From: Hyaloraphidium curvatum | Lineage: Eukaryota; Monoblepharomycota; Hyaloraphidiomycetes; Hyaloraphidiales; Hyaloraphidiaceae | NCBI GenBank assembly: GCA_025558095.1 | Contig: JAIVFI010000024.1 | Location: forward strand, 496,001 to 560,000 | DNA: 64,000 bases | Reading direction: 5' to 3' | Shown here: piece after piece, positions 1 through 13,100 of the stretch | How positions within the stretch are numbered: the stretch's first letter is position 1 | Layout of the letters: every line of letters begins with the position of its first letter | Made by a program: the position numbers and the translations under genes | The notes under the pieces: generated by a model | The model's input: the letters and a program-made list of their open reading frames with translations, nothing else | Database searches by the model: none | What the model was told of the DNA's origin: nothing

Positions 1-2095
1 CTCTTGAGCGACGTGGCGGACAAACAGTGCGAGCGTCGAGAAGAGGTTCTGCCTCTTCGCCGGCCCTTCTACAACCCTGGTGCCATGCAGAACGAGATTG
101 AACTGCGGAGGTGCTCGGGAGGATTGCCGTATTTGCACCGAACGCGTGGGATCTGGGCAAACGACCGGGTGGGTCAGCGTCTCCCGCCGCGAACATCCTG
201 CACAACTCACCGGGCTTGCCGTCCGGGGGAACGAAGAACTTGCTTGTGAAGGGTGTTAGGCTCGTCACGGCAATACCGGCCATCTGGATCTGAATATCCA
301 GAAACGTGAGGAGGCAATGGAGCACGAGCTGCACGCGAGACGCGGTGTGAGGCACACACGATCCCAAGAACAGCACTCATGCAAACCTCTGCATCCGTCG
401 GCCGTTGCCGGGTCCACTCTTCCCCTCCGAATGCACCGCCCCCGTCCCACCGGAAGGCAGAGAGCATGCTACCGACGGCCAAATCGCGAATGCGCGCGAC
501 AATGTAGTCCCGTGAGAAACGTGAGAACGTTTCGGTCGCAGGAAGGGTCAGGTACAGCTCCAGCAGCAGCCGCTTTCGCACGATAGGGTCGTTCGGCCTT
601 GCGGTGTAGAGGGCGCCCAAGCTCCCAGGTTTCTGCGCCGGCTGTTGCGAAGCCGTGGATTGGAAAAAGCCGCCAAACGCCGAGGGTTTCGGCTGGAAGA
701 GAGAAGTTGCCAAAGAAGGTGCCGGGGGCGGGGCGGCGTTCGGGGCAAGCATCTTGAGCCCGCCCTTGTTCAGGTCCACAATCCCCAAAAGATCGAGCGC
801 AGGATAGGCCAGGTACGCGCTCCTCGTGGTCAAATGTGCCAGGCCCTCGGCCTCGAGCGACGTGTCCACCTCGTTGATGACGGCGGCAAGGGGCTCAAAA
901 ATCATGGTCGACAGCCACCGCCGCATGCGCTCGATAGCCTCGTCCGACACGTCCGGTCCAGCGCCGAGGTCACGCGCGGCATCCACCGCCCCGGCAGAGG
1001 CCACGTGATAGTGGAGCGCAGGAGATGGAGGCGTCGTGCGACCGCCCAGGGGTGTAGACAAGAGGGGAGGTTGCGGCAAAGAAGGAGAGAAGAAGGTACC
1101 GTTGGCAGCCGGGCCCGGTTGGATCATCGACGGCCCCTGCGGCGACTGCAAAGGGCTGGTGAAGGAAGACGTGAACGCCGGCGCAACAGGCGACGAAACT
1201 TGGGCTGACGACCCGAGGGTGCTCGAGGGCGAGAAGAGGATGGGATCTGCCACTAGTTCGTCAGAGTGCCGAATGGATGGTTGCGATGTGCCTTACGGGC
1301 GCGAACGTAGCTCGCTTCCGGTGAAGAGAGCGTAGAGGCCTGTTGGAGCACACGTTCCAGCGCTGAAGTATGCAGAGAGGAATCGGTAAGTGGGCAGCTT
1401 GGACGGGCAAGCTTGGGCAACCGACCTCTCCCGTCCCGTACAGGTTCGCTGTTCGTGCCCATCCTGAGCAAATAATTGCTCAGCGGAGATATGGGGCTGA
1501 ACTGATCCGTTGCCATCGAGTTCGCCAGGGGCGTCGGCGTGTGCGGAATCTGCGCCGGCATCGCGGATGTCGGCGACGAGAGGGGCATCCGCGGCGGCGA
1601 CATCATAATGGCATCAACTTCCATGGTCACGGGCGTTCCGGCCCGGCTACCAGGAGGTGCCGCGGGCGTCGAAGCCAACTGCCTCTTTGCCTCCTCTGCC
1701 TTTCTCGCTGCCTCGGCCGCTGCCCAAGTCCTAAAGTCAGGGAGAGGTTTCGCAGCCCGTCCCTTGAGCAGCGGCGGCACGAGGTTGGACCCAAAAAGCA
1801 CACATGCGGCGAGGACGAGGTATGAAAGGAAGGAAAACGCCCCAGCGAACTGTAGACCAATCCAAGCGCCGGTCGCGACCACGAGGGCCGCACCGTTCGC
1901 CCAGGCAGCCGCTCTGTCCTCGTCCGTGACTGTCTGGGCTCTGACCAGGGCGTCATATTGATCCCAAAGGCGCCCAGACTGCTCGGCACGGGCCAACGGG
2001 CTCGTGGCCTGCGAGAGCGGCCGCGAGAAGGATCTCGGGGTTCCCAGCACCGCGGTCCCGCCCGTCGACGGGCTCAACAGGCCTGTTCCGTTCAT
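1..2095 (-). CDS. TMEM209-like (CytochromB561_N family) membrane protein, 3' end outside window
   Basis: The start is the ATG at 2095-2093. Exons read 2095-1297, 1252-360, 328-211 and 152-1, giving about 654 residues before the window edge. The N-terminal part is Ser/Pro-rich and has a hydrophobic hairpin near residues 65-105. The C-terminal half carries the family signature: an ERMRRWL segment, then SAFRWDGGGAFGG, then PFTSKFFV, then a PPQFNLVL segment. These follow human TMEM209 in the same order. TMEM209 is a nuclear-envelope protein reported to contact nucleoporins. The reading frame across the third intron is fixed by this similarity; that intron (359-329) is only 31 nt. The gene is divergent from the membrane-protein gene at 2699. 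The family is missing from familiar yeasts, which argues against Dikarya. The family call is firm; its exact role here is inferred. Confidence 0.85.
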
Positions 2096-2698
2096 TTCCG
2101 CGGGGCAGAAGCTTCCAAAACGCCCCGGGGAAAGTGCCGGCCGGCAGGTACCGCGTCGATGCGTTCAAAACCGTCCGAGAACACGACCACCAGGCCAGGT
2201 CGCGGGCCTAGATGACTTTCCGCGACTTTAGAACGCGGCAACGACCCTCGGCATTTAGATTCGGTCGCGTCAGTCCGGGCGGGCAGGTGTGTGTGATCAG
2301 TCGGGCGGGCCGCGCTTGGCGCGCTCAAAGCGCCGCGAACTCCGCCCTGCCATTTGAATTGGGCGTCAACAACGGAGCCGACCGAAGAGCGGTGCGACTG
2401 CATAGGGCACTGTGCGGCTCCATAACTCGCTAGGCTCCGTGCATTTCCGTTCCCGCCGCGCAAGGTGCAGGCCGACTGCCCCGGCCACGCCGCTCGCGCC
2501 AGGCATTGATCAACCCGCACCGTTCTCTCCCCCGCGGACGGCGCCGGCCAAAACCGGGTGTCGTAACGATCGTGGCATTAACCACCACTTTTGGCCTGCG
2601 CACGCTTCCGCGGGGCACCTTGCCGTCGCCGACCCTGGTCGCTCGCTACCTGTCAGCAGCGGCTCCAAGCTTCAGTGACCCTTGCGACTCCGACAAAC
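2096..2698. other. Intergenic spacer between divergent genes
   Basis: About 600 bp separates the TMEM209-like start from the start of the membrane-protein gene. It holds only short overlapping frames without coding character. It probably contains both promoters and 5' leaders. I see no repeat or RNA gene in it. Confidence 0.5.
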
Positions 2699-4773
2699 AT
2701 GGCCAACAGTACCACGGCCGTCGACCTGCGAGAGTCGCTGTCATGCCTCGAGTTTTCCTACTCGTTCCTGCAGGCAGAGTGCATTGCCCGGCGCACCACC
2801 TGCGTCGACTGCGGAACCCCTTGGGGCTGCCTGCCCAGGTCCTTGCTCTCGCCAGGGACCGCGGGCGGCTTTGCTTGCCCTGTCCGTGAGTGACCTTTGG
2901 CCTACCTCGGAACTGTGCTGGAACCAAGTCTGACACCGGCTTGACATGACAGCATGCAGCCCGTCGACGTCCAGCCAATGTGCCTTGCTCATGGTCACCG
3001 ACCCCACGAAGCCTGTTTTCCCGACCGATATGCGCTGCATTTTTGGGACGGCCGGAGGTTGGTCCCTCGCTCTTGTTGTCCCTCGGCGCTGATCAGCTTG
3101 ACACACCTTTCAGGAGCCGTCGACTGTCGAATCAACTGTCAGGTGCACGGACCCGGCTCTTGCTCGGGTGGTGTGCCCTGCGGGCAGCCAGCGATGTCGG
3201 GTGAAACCGTCTCGCCGAGCTACCTGGGCTGGTGGGAGTGCGGGCCCACTTGCCTCGACCAGATCCGAGCTCTCGGCCTTTGCACCAGTGAGTTCCCGAA
3301 AGCCTGCAAGCCGTTCGAACGGACCTGATCGGTCACCTCCTAACGTCAGTCTCTGCATTCAACGCAACGGTCATGGGAGGGGTTCCAGTTGCGTCCTCCA
3401 CCACAGTCACGGCCAAAAGCACCGCTGCTGCTACATCGTCCGTATCGAAACAGTCGTCTGGCTCCTCCAATGTGTCACGTAAGGCAACCGCCACATCTGC
3501 GGGCGTCTCCACGACCTCAACCACTTCTTTTGCTGTTCCCACGACCACATCGACGCTGAACTCCACGGCTGTCGGAATCAACACAGCTTCGCCATCCCAG
3601 GGGTCCTCCAACACCTGGGTGATCCTCGGAGCTACGATCGGGTGCATCGCCGCAGCCATCGCAATCGCGGTCGGCCTGTTTGTGTTCACGCGTCGGTCCA
3701 AGAACAAGAAAGCCGCTGGGGCAAACGACGACTTTTCGGACGGCCGGCCGCTCAAGCGTGATGCTTCGCACGACATGGTGGAGCTCACCGATTCCGGGCG
3801 CATGGAAGCGGAGCCCGAGAACGCGACGACGATTGCGGCCGCGGGTGTCGGCGCCAGCGTGCCCTCTGCCGATTACCTGCCTCCGCTGCCTGCTCCGGTC
3901 AACCGCCCGCCTTCGATCTGGGACCCCGACTTTTTGCCCGTCCCGCCGGCGCGAAAGCCTTCCGTGACCACCGCACCGCCGAGCCGGGGAACGGTCGAAA
4001 GCAGCCAGGGACCGATCAAGCCCAATGCATCGAGCAAAGCTGCCACCGGCCCTTTGCTGCTTGTTCCTCGGTCGGCTTCCGTTCCGACGATCGCGGACGA
4101 ATCTCTGCCGAGGCCCAAACCGGCCATTGTGGCACCTGTAGCTGCCGCAAACCTCTCGCGGAGCAGCTCCGCTCACCTGCTGGCCGCGGACGGGGCTTCG
4201 CTCTACGCACAGAGCGAAGCCGAGTCGGTCGGGGGCATGAATGCGTATCGCACTGTCACGACATCCAAGCCCGACATCGAGCGCATCTTGGCCAATGTTG
4301 GCGACGATGCAGATGAACAGGAGCTCGAGTTCGGCCTTTCCAGGTACTCGAGCCTGGGATCGGCAAGCATCGCCGAACTGCATCGTTACATGCTGGAGGA
4401 AGCGCAGGCGGCTGCCCCTGCGGACGAACCCACCCGGCCAGCGACGCCTCCCCAGCTGGCTCTCCCTTCGCTCAACAGCGTTCGCAATTCGATTCATTCA
4501 ACGGACCAGGGCCCGGTGCAGGAGCTTCCCCGCGCGGACCTTGCGAATCTCGCGGCTTCCCCGATCAATCGCTTGGGCATCACCCCGGCTCCCAAGCCCT
4601 CGATGATCTTGCCCTCTTTTCCATCGGTCAGGCAGCAGACTCTGAATGCAGCGAAGGCCACTGGGACTGTCGCTCCCGCTTCTGGAACAGGAGAGGTGCA
4701 GAGCTCGGGTTATCGTCTACCTTCCTGGTACGCGGAATCGGATTCGTACAAGTCCCAACAACGCGACCCATAG
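2699..4773 (+). CDS. Single-pass membrane protein with Cys-rich N-terminal region
   Basis: Exons 2699-2885, 2953-3057, 3114-3287 and 3350-4773 join in frame, all with phase-1 junctions, to give 629 aa. The last intron has CTAAC immediately before its AG. The N-terminal 150 residues contain about 15 cysteines and probably lie outside the membrane. A Ser/Thr stretch follows, then one transmembrane helix (WVILGATIGC...) with a basic stop-transfer RRSKNKK near residues 235-265. The rest is a long Pro/Ser-rich cytoplasmic tail. No clear signal peptide follows the chosen ATG, so an upstream exon may be missing. The layout resembles fungal wall sensors (outer Cys domain, Ser/Thr stalk, one TM, cytoplasmic tail), but I do not recognise the outer domain, so a sensor role is only a guess. 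Confidence 0.7.
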
Positions 4774-4852
4774 ATTTATGCTCGTGCGAAGCTTCCCGGA
4801 GCGTCAAAGTAGATTGCAAATAAGTGTAGAAGCTTACATCCATCAGTCGCGG

Positions 4853-6634
4853 TTACTCTGCCTTCTTGGCCTCCAGATCGATCAGCTTCTCGGTGATCTC
4901 GTGGTCGCGCGAGTCGAACTCGTCGCTCTCGTTCTGGTACACGACCGGCCCACCGCCTCCCTTGGCAGCCTCCCTGCGCTTCTTCTCGAATCCACGCCAC
5001 TTCATCGTGATCCAGAAGGTCCAGATGAAGTTGAGCGAGCCCATCAAGGTCACGTTTGTCACGGTGAGCAGCTTGACCATGAACGGCATCTCCTTGAAGC
5101 GCTCCAGGAACGGTCTCACTCCGCCAACGTTTCCAAAGGCATAGTACAGCGTGTAAGGGAAGACCCAAACACGGAAAACGAAGAAGGAGAGGGCGCGCGT
5201 GAAGAGTGTCGCCGACAGCAGCTTCACCGCACGGGGATCGGAAGAGATGTGCGCAGAGCGCGAGGAAAACGAGGTGGCCTGGGGCACTGGCGGCGCGGTA
5301 GACGAGGTAGACGCGGCGCCCTTCGTGGCGCTCTTGGCCGCTATGCCGTCGGCGTTGGCCCGTCGCGGCGCGTATTCGGCAAGGTATAGGGGGTAGATCT
5401 TCTGGACATACCACAGCATGTTGGTGGTAAAGGCGGTGAGCTCCGTCTGCGTGAAGCAGGTCGGTGAGAGTCTGGGCGGGAACGAGGCCTCAAAAAACTC
5501 ACCAGTCCGAAAAAGACGGGGAAGTAGACCAGCTGCCGGTGGGTCAGAATGGTCAGCGCTCCGCTGATGCCCATGGCATGGTGAAGCCACATGGTCCAAT
5601 GCTCTCCTCCCTGTAGATGCATGACGATGGCATCGCTGCACGAGCCGCGATGAATTGTCGTCCCTCGGATCCGGGTGTCAACCCACTAGAGAACGTAGCC
5701 AAGGTAGTTCGAGAACATGTCGTCCACGAGCGGCGGGTACGCGTCAAAGACGGCGCCCGGCGGGCGGAACGCCTGGTCCCGGAAGCAGACGAGGATGCTG
5801 GACACCGACAGCATGACCGAGTTGGCGGTCGAGCAGACCTTCTCGTCCATGTGCAGGCGGTCCTTTCGGCTCAGCCGGTCCACCACGCGGCTCCCAAATA
5901 GCCGGACGAAAACGCGATCCGCCGCGTAGTGCAGAGTCCACATTCCTACGAAGGCTCCGGCGATGCGCGGCAAGTTGATTTCGGCGAGGGACGCCAGCGC
6001 CCTGGACATTAGGTCCGCGGCCATCCTCAGCAACAAATCGTGCCAAAAGTGACTTCAGTAGGGCGCGCAGCGCGCAGGTCCGCCAGAGCCCGGACGGAAG
6101 ATGTTGTGGCGGCTGGCGACCGCCGCCGGGGTCAAAACCCCGCCGACCTCGCCGAAGCAGACGTGGGTGAACGAATAAGAAGGGGAGTATTTGACGAACC
6201 GATCGGTCTGTTGATGCTATGGTACAGATGTCTCTAGTCTGGGTATCGTCCGAGTCCGTCGACTTGACTCCCTGTCTCGATCGCACGGTCCGGGGGTGAC
6301 CACACCCCGGACAGCGCGACCGAAGTAGGAGATCCGCCGCCGTACTCCTTACCTTGAACCGCGCTTCCCCAGCCTCAGCTTGTCGAAAAGCTTCCGGTAC
6401 CACTTGCGCTTGACCTCGGGCTCGGGCGCCTGCGAGACGTCCCCCGGGAGCGGATGCGAGTCCGAGATCGGGATACGGGGCCTACCTGGCAGTGCTCTCG
6501 AAAGGCCGCGCTCCGATCAGGCCGCTGAGCGAGCCGCCGCTCCTGGAGGACGACGAGGCGGAGGAGGGCAAGGACGAGGCGGCGATCGACGGGGAAACGG
6601 AGCGCGCCGAGTCGGGCGCCACAACCGTAGCCAT
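4853..6634 (-). CDS. TLC-domain (TRAM-LAG1-CLN8) membrane protein, TLCD4/TMEM56-like
   Basis: Well-supported exons are 6429-6353, 6052-5687, 5635-5503 and 5446-4853, all with consistent phase. Together they give about 389 residues with several membrane helices. The order of helices and the motifs NYLGYVLYDAIV, HLQGGEHW and HHAMG match the TLC domain of TLCD4/TMEM56-type proteins, which act in lipid handling or sensing in internal membranes. The C-terminus is charged and ends near KLIDLEAKKAE. A likely first exon begins at the ATG at 6634-6632 (MATVVAPDSA) and ends at a GT at 6485, but it ends in phase 2 whereas the next exon needs phase 0. That junction is unresolved: it could be a one-base error, a missed microexon, or a wrong start. 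The 6352-6053 intron is 300 nt, far longer than its neighbours. Confidence 0.75.
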
Positions 6635-7142
6635 GCAACGTTCGAAGGGCATTTGGCGGCGTGATCGGCTCCCCGCGGGAAAGGCCGATCTTCGAGTGCC
6701 TTCTCGTGTTTACATTCGCACCGAATTGATTGCGTGCTGCGCAGCGCCAGGTTGATGATTGGCGGCGCGGGAAGACCCCGGCATTCAGGGACTTCCGCGC
6801 CGCGATCGCAAACCCGGCCTCTGATCCACTCTTCCAGCAGCGATTGGCTGCGAGAGAGGGGAGCGTGGGAGGAGCGGAGCAGCATCCATCGCTGCATTCG
6901 GCGTTCGGAGAACTTCCAGTGCGGAGCAGTCGCCGCTTCGCACGGCCGTCCCCCACGGACGTGGCCGCAAGTGTCGACCCCCCAGTTCAGTAACACAGAA
7001 TGTCGTCGTCTGGCGTGGGTTTGCTTTTCTCGGCAGTTATATTTCACCACGCTCACGCGCCCCTGACCGGAATCGTGCCCTGCTCGCGATTCCCATCTCC
7101 CTCGCGGTCGCTCCCACCCGCTCGGACCCTGATCCCGCTGCG
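6635..7142. other. Intergenic spacer upstream of the giant gene
   Basis: About 500 bp between the divergent TLC gene and the KNH/copine gene. Both strands have open frames here, but none looks coding. It probably holds both promoters. Confidence 0.4.
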
Positions 7143-10100
7143 ATGCAACGATGCAACCCGCAGTGGTTCTCCTCGATCTTCGGGTCAGGGTCGACCGCCG
7201 ACGCCAGCAAGGAGGCCGCCGAGGCCGTCGAATCGGCGGCCAACGAGGCCATCGAGGCGGTCGAGTCCGCCCTCAAGGGCACGGCGTCCCCGGCCCTCAA
7301 GGACGCCGCTGCCGCGGTGGACAAGGCGCTCTCCGAGGCCAAGAACTCGCCGAGCAGCGCGTCGCCAACCAGCGCCAGCAGGGGCTGGTTCAGTTTCGGT
7401 GCGTTGTCTCTCCTTCGCTGCGTGCATCGGTTGACCCGCACTCCCAGGTTCCGGAACGAAGGCAACTTTGACCTCTATCACGGTTCCCAACTGGGCATCC
7501 AAATGGGTCCCCGGAAAGCCAGTCGAGGTGGCCTGGACAGGCACAGGGCTCGAAGGAAACACGGTCCGCATTGAGCTGTGGAAGGACATACCGCTCCTGC
7601 CCGACGTGCTGATCGGCGTGCTCGAGGACGGCCACGACGCCGCGTCCCTCAAGTGGAATGGCCTGGTCGAGGTCGAAATTCCTCCCGGTGAGGTCTACTA
7701 CGTCGTCGTCTCCGTCGAAGGGAGCCCGCAGGTCAGGGTCCAGAGTGCCGATTTCGAGATCAAGGCCGCCGCCAGCGGCGAGACGGCTTCCGGAGAGTTC
7801 GAGGAGATCGTCGCAGAGGACCTACCTCCCGTCGATGCGGCGCAAGAGCCCGTCGCTGCGGCGTCGACCAGGTCGCTGGAAGCCGCTCCGGCTGCCGCCG
7901 CACAGCCTGCGGGCACCGACGGGTCGCCCGTTGCCGCCGATGAGGACGATGTCCAGCTTGGGACGGCCGTGGGCTCCAAGATCGGAGGATACGCCAGCGA
8001 CGGCCGTGAGTGCGTCGTCGGAAACTGGTGACGCATCGCATGCTTACTCCGGTTGCAGCCGCCATCGTCATTCATCGCCCGAACAAGCGGAGCGTGCTCC
8101 GCAACACCATCAAGGTCCGCTGGAGCTCGAGCAACGTCGATCCGGAGACGCCCCTTCGGCTTACCTTGTGGGACGATCTGCCGTGGCTCCCGGACGTTCG
8201 CTTGGCCACGTTCTCGGCCACGCCTCTCACTGTGGGCACTGGTGAATGCACATGGGTTCTGCCCCAGGGCATCGTTGCGTCGTCGCACAAGCGCTACTAC
8301 GTTCTGGCCGAAACGATCGGAAACCCCGAGGGCGACGTGCGGACGCAGTCGGTGGCTTTCCCAGGCCCCAAGACCGACGGAAACGTGCAGGAATCGGCCT
8401 TAGCGCCGGCTGCCGAGGCTGCACCCACCGTGCGAACGAGTGGTGAGATCTCTGTGCAGCTCCTAAACATCTGGCGACGCTAACCGCACGTGCAGCGGCA
8501 TCCAAAACCGACGCTGCCGTGCCTGAGGAAGTGTCAAAGACGCTCGATGCTCCGACTGCGGATACGGCCGCTGGCAAGGACAAGGAGGCCATCGCCGGCG
8601 AGGAGACGGAGACCCTCATCAGCACCGTGCAAGACACCGTCCAGGGCACCCTGCGCTCCCTTGCGTCCCTGTTCAGCTTCGGCGGCAGCCCGTCACCCGC
8701 AACGGACGCTCCCGTCGGCGAATGGGATCCCCAGGCCGTGGCGGTCGGCGACGAATTGCCTGGCTGGGTGAAAGCCATTCGGTCTCTGCCGGACGACATC
8801 AAGGCGAGCGAGCTGCCCGACTGGACCGACCTGATCGCTTCCGACGGCGACATCCCGGCCGAGCTGCTCAAGGCATCGGGCGAGGACCTGCAGCCGTGGA
8901 TTGCTGCATTGCGTAGTCTTCCCGAACCAAGGAAGAGCGCGCTCCCGGACTGGGCGGCATCTGTGTCGAAGAATATCTCCCCGGCTGCCAAGAAGAAGAT
9001 CGTCGAGGCCATCAAGGACACGCTGCCCGACATCATCGAGGAAGCCGCAGCCGAGGCGGCCGAGGAGACTCAAGCGAAGGCCGAGATCGAGGCAGCGCCG
9101 AAAAGCAGGTCCCTGCCCCAAGCTGAAGGCGGGGAGGAAGAGTTCTCCGAGGACGAGGACGGCGAGGAAGCCGCCGACGACGAAGTCTACTGGGCTCACG
9201 CCATGGAGCTTCCCAACCTCGCCGAGAACCCCGAGAGCCTCGCACCGTGGGCCAAGAGAGTCAGGGCTGCGATGCCTCCGGACGTGCAAGAGGCGCTGGA
9301 CGAGCTCGCCAAGCTGGCCGAGGAGAACTCCCAGGTCGACGAGGACGGCGACGGGGTCCCTGATTACATTCAACGTGCCCAGGAGCTCCCGGCGTTGAAG
9401 GGACCCGGGGACGTGCCGTTGTTCATTTCCAAAGCTCGCGCTATGGCCCAGGCGCTCCCTGGGAAGGCGAAGCAGGTTCCTGCGGACGTGAAGCCCGAAG
9501 AAACCGACCGTCTCATCGAAGCTCTCGACGGAGCGCTCGGCGGCCTGTTCGCTGAGCAGGAGGTATGTGACACGTGCCGAACTTCCAAACAACAGCTGAC
9601 CGAATCCAGCCAACGCAGAAGCAGAGTGCACCGGAAACAGCCGCTCTGGCTTCTGCATCGTCGCAGCCGCCGTCCTCCATCAAGCCTGACCCCAGTACGT
9701 GTTGCAGTACGAACTCACACGTGCAGTACGTGACGGACTTTCTGCTTCAGGCCTCGTCCAGCCCGTGCGGGGCGTCATTCTCGGGACCGCAGAAGAGCCC
9801 GAGAGGACCCAAGTGGACGCTCCTTCTGGAACCGAAGCCAAGCCGGGTCCGGAGAACATTAAGCCACGGTCTGGAGGCGTCGCTCCTGCAGAGATTTTCG
9901 AGGAGGAATCTGCGGAAAGCGACGTGCCAATCAAAGCTGGCGACCCCGGAACGGTCAAGACCGGAGGAGCTCCTGCTGCCGTGAGTAGACCCGAGCCGGT
10001 CCGCAACCCACCCGTATTGACCTCGCGTCAATTCAGTCTCGGGGAGCCCCTGCGACCGATGTTGCAGCAGCCGAGAAAGCTCTTGAGAAAGCAGAAGAAG

Positions 10101-13100
10101 CTTCAGCAAAGGTCTTTGATGACTTCGCCACGGACCTCGCCGCGTCGGTTGGCGACGCGCTAGCCGAAGCGGGCGCTGGCACGGACGATGCGATGGGAGA
10201 GCTCGCAGCCGCAGCCAAGGAAGACGTGCAGGACGGCATGGACGAGATCGCGGACGAGGTCGCGAAGGCGGGGGAGGCGCCGGGTGATGCCGCCGCCGGA
10301 GCCGAAAAGCCGGTTGGTGACGGCGCTGCCGCTGCCGAAAAAGCCCTCGGCGATGCCGCCGCTGAAGCGGAGAAGGCCCTAAGTGACATCGCCGCCGAGG
10401 CGGACAAGGTTCTGGGAGACGCTTCTGCGGGCGCGGAGAAAGTTCTCGGCGATGTGGCTCCTGCTGCTGAGAAAGCCTTCGGCGACGCCGCCGCTGGAGC
10501 CGAGAAGGCCCTAAGAGACATCGCCCCGGAGGCGGACAAGGCGTCTGGACCCGCTGCGGGCGCGGAGAAAGCTTTCGGCGACAGTGGCGCTACTCCCGTT
10601 GCCGTTGCAGAGGGCGCCCTCGCCAAAGCCGAGGCTGCCGAAGACAAGGAGCTCGACAAGGCCGCCGATGCGATCGCCGACGCGGTCGGGGATGCGCTCG
10701 TCAACGCCGAGGCTGGCGCCGAAAAGGCGCTGGACGACCTTGCCGCAGCCGCCAGCGCCGACGTTGCCGCTGGAGTGGACGCCGCCGGCCCCGAGATTAC
10801 CCGGCAGGACATTAAGGCTCCCGCGATCGCCGTCGCCGCCGCTCTTCCCGCCGTCGCCGCCGCTCTTCCCGCCGTCGCCGCCGCTCTTCCCGCCGTCGCC
10901 GCCGCGGTTGCCCTTCCCAAGGCTGCCGCCGTGCCGGCGGTCGAGGGCGTGCTCCCGAAGGGCGAGCTCACGCTGCCGCAAATCCCCGGCGTGGACCTCA
11001 AGGGAGTCGAGGCCGCCCTCGGCGACCTGAAAGCCGCGATCCCCGAGGCCGAGCTGGGCAAGCTGGAAGCTGCGCTGAAGGACATTGGCAAACCCGACTT
11101 CAAGCTGCCCGAGATCGCCGGCGTGGACCTGAAGGTGTGGTTGCCCAATAGCTTCGCTGAAGCTTCTCTAATGCGCTTCACATAGGGCCTGGAGACCGCG
11201 GTCAAGGACCTGAAGCTTCCCGATGCGCCGGCGCTGGATGCCGTTGTCGAGGAGGTCGTTGGCGAGGTCGACGTGCCTCTCAAGGCCCCCGAGATCAGCA
11301 CCGCGGCTCCCCAGGTGCCCAAGATCGATGCGGCGCTTCCTGACGCGCCCAAGCTTGAAGCCGCGCTGCCGGACGTGCCAAAGCTCGACGCCGCGCTGCC
11401 CGACGCGCCCAAACTCGATGCCGCGCTGCCCGATGTGCCAAAACTCGACGCTGCGCTTCCTGATGCGCCCAAGCTCGACGCTGCGCTTCCGACCCTCGCT
11501 GCCGCCGTGCCGGCGGTCGAGGGCGTGCTCCCGAAGGGCGAGCTCACGCTGCCGCAAATCCCCGGCGTGGACCTCAAGGGAGTCGAGGCCGCCCTCGGCG
11601 ACCTGAAAGCCGCGATCCCCGAGGCCGAGCTGGGCAAGCTGGAAGCTGCGCTGAAGGACATTGGCAAACCCGACTTCAAGCTGCCCGAGATCGCCGGCGT
11701 GGACCTGAAGGTGTGGTTGCCCAATAGCTTCGCTGAAGCTTCTCTAATGCGCTTCGCATAGGGCCTGGAGACCGCGGTCAAGGACCTGAAGCTTCCCGAT
11801 GCGCCGGCGCTGGATGCCGTTGTCGAGGAGGTCGTTGGCGAGGTCGACGTGCCTCTCAAGGCCCCCGAGATCAGCACCGCGGCTCCCCAGGTGCCCAAGA
11901 TCGATGCGGCGCTTCCTGACGCGCCCAAGCTCGACGCTGCGCTTCCGACCCTCGCTGCCGCCGGGCCGGCGGTCGAGGGCGTGCTCCCGAAGGGCGAGCT
12001 CACGCTGCCGGAAATCCCCGGCGTGGACCTCAAGGGAGTCGAGGCCGCCCTCGGCGACCTGAAAGCCGCGATCCCCGAGGCCGAGCTGGGCAAGCTGGAA
12101 GCTGCGCTGAAAGACATTGGCAAACCCGACTTCAAGCTGCCCGAGATCGCCGGCGTGGACCTGAAGGTGTGGTTGCCCAATAGCTTCGCTGAAGCTTCTC
12201 TAATGCGCTTCGCATAGGGCCTGGAGACCGCGGTCAAGGACCTGAAGCTTCCCGATGCGCCGGCGCTGGATGCCGTTGTCGAGGAGGTCGTTGGCGAGGT
12301 CGACGTGCCTCTCAAGGCCCCCGAGATCAGCACCGCGGCTCCCCAGGTGCCCAACATCGATGCGGCGCTTCCTGACGCGCCCAAGCTCGACGCTGCGCTT
12401 CCGACCCTCGCTGCCGCCGGGCCGGCGGTCGAGGGCGTGCTCCCGAAGGGCGAGCTCACGCTGCCGGAAATCCCCGGCGTGGACCTCAAGGGAGTCGAGG
12501 CCGCCCTCGGCGACCTGAAAGCCGCGATCCCCGAGGCCGAGCTGGGCAAGCTGGAAGCTGCGCTGAAGGACATTGGCAAACCCGACTTCAAGCTGCCCGA
12601 GATCGCCGGCGTGGACCTGAAGGTGTGGTTGCCCAATAGCTTCGCTGAAGCTTCTCTAATGCGCTTCGCATAGGGCCTGGAGACCGCGGTCAAGGACCTG
12701 AAGCTTCCCGATGCGCCGGCGCTGGATGCCGTTGTCGAGGAGGTCGTTGGCGAGGTCGACGTGCCTCTCAAGGCCCCCGAGATCAGCACCGCGGCTCCCC
12801 AGGTGCCCAAGATCGATGCGGCGCTTCCTGACGCGCCCAAGCTCGACGCTGCGCTTCCGACCCTCGCTGCCGCCGGGCCGGCGGTCGAGGGCGTGCTCCC
12901 GAAGGGCGAGCTCACGCTGCCGGAAATCCCCGGCGTGGACCTCAAGGGAGTCGAGGCCGCCCTCGGCGACCTGAAAGCCGCGATCCCCGAGGCCGAGCTG
13001 GGCAAGCTGGAAGCTGCGCTGAAAGACATTGGCAAACCCGACTTCAAGCTGCCCGAGATCGCCGGCGTGGACCTGAAGGTGTGGTTGCCCAATAGCTTCG

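Noticed and set aside
3288-3349. Continuation of the open frame past LGLCT to a stop at 3326 as the end of a short gene
   Set aside because: A GTGAGT donor at 3288 and a CTAACGTCAG acceptor join the frame in phase to the long downstream exon.
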